DNA of 9,511 nt from Terriglobia bacterium (GTDB lineage: Bacteria > Acidobacteriota > Terriglobia > UBA7540): contig JASHTO010000380.1 in the NCBI GenBank assembly GCA_030040515.1, positions 1 through 9,511 on the forward strand, read 5' to 3'. Below are positions 6,219 to 9,511 of this stretch, piece by piece. Below the pieces are notes generated by a model. That model searched no databases, was not told the DNA's origin, and saw only the letters and a list, made by a program, of their open reading frames with translations. Every line of letters begins with the position of its first letter. Position 1 is the first letter of the stretch. The position numbers and the translations under genes were made by a program.

Positions 6219-7066
6219 GTCTCCACACCGCCTGGCGCAAACTTGTGAACATCGTCATGCTCAGCCTCACGGGGCTGTGCGCGCTGTTCACCGTATCCGC
6301 CCTCCTTTTCATCCTGGGCTATTTGCTCTGGTATGGCGGCAAGTCATTGAACTGGGCGTTCTTCACCAGGCTTCCGGTGCCCATCGGTGAAACGGGCGGA
6401 GGAATGGCCAACGCCATTGTCGGCAGCGCAAAACTTCTCCTGATCGCCTCGCTTGTTGGCATCCCCATCGGCGTTTTGGGCGGGGTGTACCTGGCGGAAT
6501 TCGGTGGCAAAACTTTTTCATTCATCGTTCGTTATACTACGGACTTGCTGAACGGCGTTCCTTCTATCGTCATGGGGATATTTGTCTACACGATTATCGT
6601 CATCCCCATGAAGCACTTCTCGACGTTTGCGGGAGGCGTGGCCCTGGGAATCATGATGGTTCCCATCGCCGTACGCACCACGGAGGAGTCCCTGCGCGGC
6701 GTGCCGCGTGTGCTTCGGGAGGGTGCTCTGGCCTTGGGGGCGAGCAAGTGGAAGACTGTGGCGACGGTGGTAATGCCTGCGGCGATGCGCGGAATCGTCA
6801 CCGGCGTCATGCTAACCCTGGCACGCGTGGCGGGCGAAACCGCGCCCCTGCTTTTCACCGCCTTTGGCAACCAATTCTGGAGTTCCGGCTGGAACCAGCC
6901 CATCGCCTCCCTGCCGGTGATGATTTATACTTACGCCATTTCACCCTATGATGACTGGCATCGGCAGGCGTGGGCGGCGGGCCTGGTGCTTCTGGCGTTG
7001 GTTCTGATTGCCAACGTGGGGGCGCGCCTGGTGGTTTCCCGGAGAATTTCCTTTAGCCGCGCATGA
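6215..7066 (+). CDS. pstA: Phosphate ABC transporter permease PstA
   Basis: The predicted protein has 283 residues and is the second permease subunit of the Pst transporter. It begins at the ATG of the ATGA overlap with the pstC stop, a 4-nt overlap typical of coupled translation. Membrane segments lie at about 13-40, 66-94, 104-131, 137-157, 185-215 and 252-275. The EAA coupling loop (REGALALGASKW, about 168-179, ending VVMP) contacts PstB. PstA hallmarks are the GGGMANAIVGS entry segment (61-71), GVPSIVMGIFVY (114-125), and ARVAGETAPLLFTAFGN (203-219). It differs from PstC in the ETAPLLFTAFG stretch, which is how I assign A rather than C. The length is normal for the family. A 32-nt gap separates it from pstB. 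Confidence 0.96.
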   Translation: MSLHTAWRKLVNIVMLSLTGLCALFTVSALLFILGYLLWYGGKSLNWAFFTRLPVPIGETGGGMANAIVGSAKLLLIASLVGIPIGVLGGVYLAEFGGKTFSFIVRYTTDLLNGVPSIVMGIFVYTIIVIPMKHFSTFAGGVALGIMMVPIAVRTTEESLRGVPRVLREGALALGASKWKTVATVVMPAAMRGIVTGVMLTLARVAGETAPLLFTAFGNQFWSSGWNQPIASLPVMIYTYAISPYDDWHRQAWAAGLVLLALVLIANVGARLVVSRRISFSRA

Positions 7067-7084
7067 GGGCGCGCCGGGCCATTC

Positions 7085-7101
7085 GAAGGGTGTGAGCTGT
7101 G
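7085..7101 (+). promoter_or_regulatory. Ribosome-binding site deciding the GTG start of pstB
   Basis: GAAGGG at 7085-7090 is followed by 8 nt and GTG at 7099-7101. The next in-frame ATG (7126) has no purine-rich sequence at the right distance, which favours the GTG start and the longer N terminus. Confidence 0.6.
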
Positions 7102-7944
7102 AGTTCGGCATCGAGTCTTCAACCTATGGGCATCAAGACGCCGGAAGAACCGCATGTCACGGAAAGTGCGGCAGGCGCCAAGTCTCCCTGGCCGGCCGAC
7201 ATCAAGATGCGCGCCTCGGGGGTGGATTTCTATTACGGGGGCAGGCAGGCGCTGCACTCCATCAATTTACAGGTCCCCAGCGGGCGCATTACCGCGCTCA
7301 TCGGCCCTTCCGGATGCGGCAAGACCACCTTCCTGCGAATTCTTAACCGTATGTATGAGACCGTACCCCAGGCGCACCCGGAAGGTGAAGTGCTGCTGGA
7401 CGGGGAGGATATCTTTTCCCTTGATGTAGTGAGTTTGCGGCGGCGTGTGGGAATGGTTTTTCAAAAGCCCAACCCGTTTCCCAAGTCCATTTTTGACAAC
7501 ATTGCCTACGGCCTGCGCATCAACGGCATGGCAGGAAAGGGCAAATTGGCGGAAGCCGTGGAAAAAAGCCTGCGGCGCGCCGCTCTCTGGGACGAAGTGA
7601 AGGACCAACTTCACAAATCCGCTTATGCTCTCTCCGGAGGCCAGCAGCAGCGGCTTTGCATCGCCCGTGCCCTGGCCGTTGACCCGGAGGTCCTGCTGCT
7701 CGATGAACCCTGCTCGGCACTCGACCCCATTGCCACCGCCAAGATTGAGGAGCTGCTTTTCAATCTCAAAGACCTTTGCACCATGGTGATTGTGACGCAT
7801 AATATGCAACAGGCGGCGCGCGCCGCGGATTATACCGGCTTTTTCCTGATGGGACGTCTGATTGAGTTTAATAAGACCGCGATCATCTTCAAGACTCCGG
7901 CGCGGAAGGAAACGGAAGACTACATTACGGGCAGGTTTGGTTAA
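7099..7944 (+). CDS. pstB: Phosphate ABC transporter ATP-binding protein PstB
   Basis: The predicted protein has 281 residues and is the cytoplasmic ATPase that powers phosphate import. Visible motifs are Walker A GPSGCGKT (69-76), a Q-loop in VFQKPNPFP (Gln122), signature LSGGQQQR (178-185), Walker B VLLLDEP (198-204), a D-loop SALDP, and the H-loop His234 in VTHNMQQAARAADYTGFF. QKPNPFPKSIFDNIAYG (122-138) is specific for PstB. The start is GTG 7099, chosen because GAAGGG (7085-7090) sits 8 nt upstream. An in-frame ATG at 7126 has no ribosome-binding site. With this start about 34 residues precede the conserved core, slightly longer than most PstB proteins and not obviously conserved. The C terminus TPARKETEDYITGRFG is canonical. 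phoU follows after 12 nt. Confidence 0.97.
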   Translation: MSSASSLQPMGIKTPEEPHVTESAAGAKSPWPADIKMRASGVDFYYGGRQALHSINLQVPSGRITALIGPSGCGKTTFLRILNRMYETVPQAHPEGEVLLDGEDIFSLDVVSLRRRVGMVFQKPNPFPKSIFDNIAYGLRINGMAGKGKLAEAVEKSLRRAALWDEVKDQLHKSAYALSGGQQQRLCIARALAVDPEVLLLDEPCSALDPIATAKIEELLFNLKDLCTMVIVTHNMQQAARAADYTGFFLMGRLIEFNKTAIIFKTPARKETEDYITGRFG

Positions 7945-7959
7945 AGGGAGAAACGCTTG
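7945..7959 (+). promoter_or_regulatory. Ribosome-binding site deciding the TTG start of phoU
   Basis: AGGGAG at 7945-7950 lies 6 nt before TTG 7957-7959, immediately after the pstB stop (TAA 7942-7944). The first in-frame ATG codes for residue 18, inside the first PhoU helix, so TTG is clearly the start. Confidence 0.75.
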
Positions 7960-8619
7960 CGCCATTTTGTTGAGGAGCTCGACTATTTACGCAGCCGCCT
8001 GCTCGAAATGAGCGCGTTGGTGGAGGATTCGGTCTACCGCAGCGTTCTTTCCCTCACCGAGAAGGACCCCCAGCAGTCGCAGAAGGTCCTTCAGAACGAG
8101 GCGGAGATCAATCACATGGAAATTGAGATTGATGATCTCGCCACGCAACTCCTGGCTCTTCAGCAACACATGGCCACCGACCTGCGCTTTCTCACCTCCG
8201 CCATCAAGATCAATAACGACCTTGAGCGGATGGGCGACCTCGCGGTGAATATTATTGAGCGGGCACTGGCCCTCTCCAATGAGCCCCTCATGAAGCCCAC
8301 GATCGATATCCCGGCCATGGCCAGCCGCGTGCAGTCGATGATCCGCAAGAGCCTCGACGCCTTCGTCAAGAAGGATCCCGAGCTTGCCCGCAATGTGCTG
8401 GTCTCCGACGACGCCGTGGACGCGCTGCGCGATTCCATTTACGAGGAACTGATCAGTTACATGGAGCGCGACCCCAAGACGGTCCGCCAGGGCATCAACC
8501 TCATGTTCGTGGCCCGCAATCTGGAACGCCTTGCCGACCACGCCACCAACATTGCCGAGGATGTGCTCTTCCTGGTGGAAGGCGTTGACGTTCGCCATCA
8601 CGCCGAGGCGCGGGAATAA
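7957..8619 (+). CDS. phoU: Phosphate transport system regulator PhoU
   Basis: The predicted protein has 220 residues and is a cytoplasmic all-helical protein. Family knowledge says PhoU couples Pst transporter status to PhoR signalling and restrains phosphate uptake. The chain shows two PhoU repeats of three helices each. Each repeat contains the metal-cluster motif ExxxD in helix 3: NNDLERMGDLAVNI (Glu90, Asp94) and ARNLERLADHATNIAED (Glu190, Asp194, plus Glu201/Asp202). The helix LATQLLALQQHMATDLRFL (61-79) and the opening FVEELDYLRSRLLEM are typical. The start is TTG, supported by AGGGAG 6 nt upstream. The weak start codon may lower PhoU output relative to PstB (inference). It is the last operon gene. 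Unlike many genomes, phoB or phoR does not follow. Confidence 0.96.
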   Translation: MRHFVEELDYLRSRLLEMSALVEDSVYRSVLSLTEKDPQQSQKVLQNEAEINHMEIEIDDLATQLLALQQHMATDLRFLTSAIKINNDLERMGDLAVNIIERALALSNEPLMKPTIDIPAMASRVQSMIRKSLDAFVKKDPELARNVLVSDDAVDALRDSIYEELISYMERDPKTVRQGINLMFVARNLERLADHATNIAEDVLFLVEGVDVRHHAEARE

Positions 8620-8633
8620 GTCGTCAAAATCCG

Positions 8634-8660
8634 GCCTCAGATCCGGCGAGATGAGCTTTT
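8634..8660 (+). terminator. Weak candidate terminator after phoU
   Basis: GC-CTCA (8634-8639, one bulged C at 8636) can pair with TGAGC (8652-8656), and TTTT (8657-8660) follows, then GTTGTTG. The stem is only 5 bp with a 12-nt loop, so intrinsic termination is uncertain. It is the only such structure I see just downstream of the operon. Confidence 0.3.
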
Positions 8661-8880
8661 GTTGTTGAATCGTATTGGCTGATGCGGAGGCGCGGCCCAA
8701 CACTTTTCGCAGCGCCCTCTTCCCTGTCCTGAGCCATCCAACCCTGCGCCGGATTTCGCATCGAACCAAGTGCACATCAGATTTTATCTTTGACTGCGCC
8801 GGCCATTTGATGATGAAATGTTAGATTCTGCTCAGACTCGCCGTTCCGGCGGGCCGGTCACCGCGTGGGAGAAATTAGGA
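8661..8880. other. Gap between phoU and the next gene
   Basis: I see no gene in this 220-nt stretch, and a large open frame on the minus strand here is only a continuation of a phoU shadow. It must hold the promoter of the following gene if that gene is not part of the phosphate operon. CCGGC-GG-GCCGG (8846-8857) is a tight palindrome. GGGAG (8867-8871) is the ribosome-binding site for ATG 8881. Confidence 0.45.
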
Positions 8881-9511
8881 ATGAAGGCGAAAATCCTGGT
8901 ATTTATCACTGCCTGCTCGCTACTGGCGGGCATGGCGGTGCCCTTGGTTGCACAGGACCAGAACCAGGACAATCCCAACGTTGATGAGATTACGGTACCA
9001 GAGGGTACGGAATTCAAACTACAGTTGCACACCACGCTGAATTCCGCCACCTCCAAGACGGGCGACCGGATTATGTGCAGTTTGATCGATCCGGTAGCCG
9101 TCGAAGACCGCGACGTGCTCCCCAAGGGCGTGCGCATTGACGGCCACGTGACCGAAGTGCGCCCGGCCGAGCGGCGCGGCAGAGGCGGCTTGCTCACCAT
9201 CGTCTTTGACACCGTGGAGTTGCCTAACGGCCAGAAGGAGTCCATTGCCGGATCGCTGACGGAAGTGTTTTCCAGCGAAAGCGGCAGTGACCCCAACGTG
9301 GGGCCGGAAGGCGAATTGAAGGGCAAAGGCGCCAATAAAAAGCTTCAGGCGCTGATGATCGTGGCGCCCGCAGCCGTGGGCGCGGCTGGCGGCATCGGAG
9401 CCGCCATCGGATTGGGCGCCGCCGGGGTCATGACTGCGCTCTTCCTCCCCAAAGGCAAGCAAGCTTCCCTCGCCGCAGGCTCGCTGGTGGGCATGCGGCT
9501 TGACCGCGACG
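8881..9511 (+). CDS. Exported glycine-zipper protein of unknown function (5' part, cut by window edge)
   Basis: The frame opens at ATG 8881 and stays open to the right edge, giving 210 complete codons. GGGAG at 8867-8871 precedes it with a 9-nt spacer. Residues 1-24 are a Sec signal peptide (KAKILVFITACSLLAGMAVPLVA, then QDQ). Residues about 37-128 look like a beta-rich domain: VPEGTEFKLQLHTTL, SKTGDRIMCSLIDPV, LPKGVRIDGHVTEV, TIVFDTVELPNGQ. This repeating pattern, a threshold PxGTxxxxxL followed by a lower-case-like LPKGxxxxGxV, is seen in uncharacterised exported proteins of Acidobacteriota and loosely recalls the VirB10/TrbI C-terminal fold. Residues about 159-189 form a Gly/Ala-rich hydrophobic glycine zipper (GAAGGIGAAIGLGAAGV) that could insert in a membrane. 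I do not recognise a function. It is 261 nt past phoU and may be unrelated to phosphate uptake. Confidence 0.82.
   Translation, partial: MKAKILVFITACSLLAGMAVPLVAQDQNQDNPNVDEITVPEGTEFKLQLHTTLNSATSKTGDRIMCSLIDPVAVEDRDVLPKGVRIDGHVTEVRPAERRGRGGLLTIVFDTVELPNGQKESIAGSLTEVFSSESGSDPNVGPEGELKGKGANKKLQALMIVAPAAVGAAGGIGAAIGLGAAGVMTALFLPKGKQASLAAGSLVGMRLDRD

Noticed and set aside
4178..8619. Possibility that the operon is a non-phosphate ABC system (for example tungstate, molybdate or phosphonate)
   Set aside because: The PstS phosphate-binding motifs, the PstB-specific QKPNPFPKS segment, PstC/PstA signatures and a following PhoU make phosphate the clear assignment.
7267..8775. Minus-strand open frames opposite pstB and phoU (232 and 262 codons)
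   Set aside because: They cover strongly conserved plus-strand genes, lack recognisable motifs and have no convincing ribosome-binding sites.
1..9511. CRISPR array, transposase, integrase, phage genes, tRNA or rRNA
   Set aside because: I scanned for regularly spaced repeats, DDE or recombinase motifs and tRNA-like folds and found none. The only repeats are the short intergenic ones listed.

Overview
The window is a chromosomal segment, about 58-60% GC by eye, from a Gram-negative, diderm bacterium. Its centre is a complete high-affinity phosphate uptake operon, pstS-pstC-pstA-pstB-phoU (4178-8619, + strand). A large outer-membrane porin is divergently transcribed from it (3700-1733, - strand). 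The porin has an N-terminal coiled coil and an Ala/Pro-rich linker. The truncated 3' gene is a signal-peptide protein with a glycine-zipper segment, and the truncated 5' gene is a stand-alone receiver domain. Together these styles fit Acidobacteriota best. That assignment is inferred from family resemblance; there is no marker gene in the window.

Layout. (1) 3-320: C-terminal part of a receiver-domain protein that appears to lack all three canonical receiver residues visible here. (2) 321-680: a gene-free stretch with two repeat-like palindromic structures, a CACAGAG-type inverted repeat (390-438) and a nested inverted repeat of about 120 bp (487-607). (3) 681-1646: a membrane-anchored alpha/beta hydrolase of the PAF-acetylhydrolase/dienelactone hydrolase type. 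It is convergent with (4) 3700-1733, the DcaP-like porin. (5) 3701-4177: a shared regulatory region. It holds a good Pho-box-like 11-bp-spaced direct repeat facing the porin and repeated CTTAAT-N6-GTAACA elements facing pstS. (6) 4178-8619: pstSCAB-phoU, tightly packed (1-nt gap, 4-nt overlap, 32-nt gap, 12-nt gap). pstB starts at GTG and phoU at TTG. (7) 8881-9511: the start of an exported glycine-zipper protein cut by the window edge.

How the genes work together. Phosphate would enter the periplasm through outer-membrane porins, plausibly including the divergent one. It is captured by PstS and pumped through PstC/PstA at the expense of ATP hydrolysed by PstB. PhoU would relay transporter status to a PhoR/PhoB-type two-component system and restrain uptake. 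No phoR or phoB gene lies in the window, and the receiver at the left edge is not a plausible PhoB. The most informative observation is the bidirectional Pho-type regulatory region, which suggests the porin belongs to the phosphate-starvation regulon, as PhoE and OprP do in Proteobacteria.

I found no CRISPR array, transposase, tRNA, rRNA or clearly undescribed multi-gene system. The window is mostly ordinary phosphate-transport biology with a few regulatory and repeat features worth checking.
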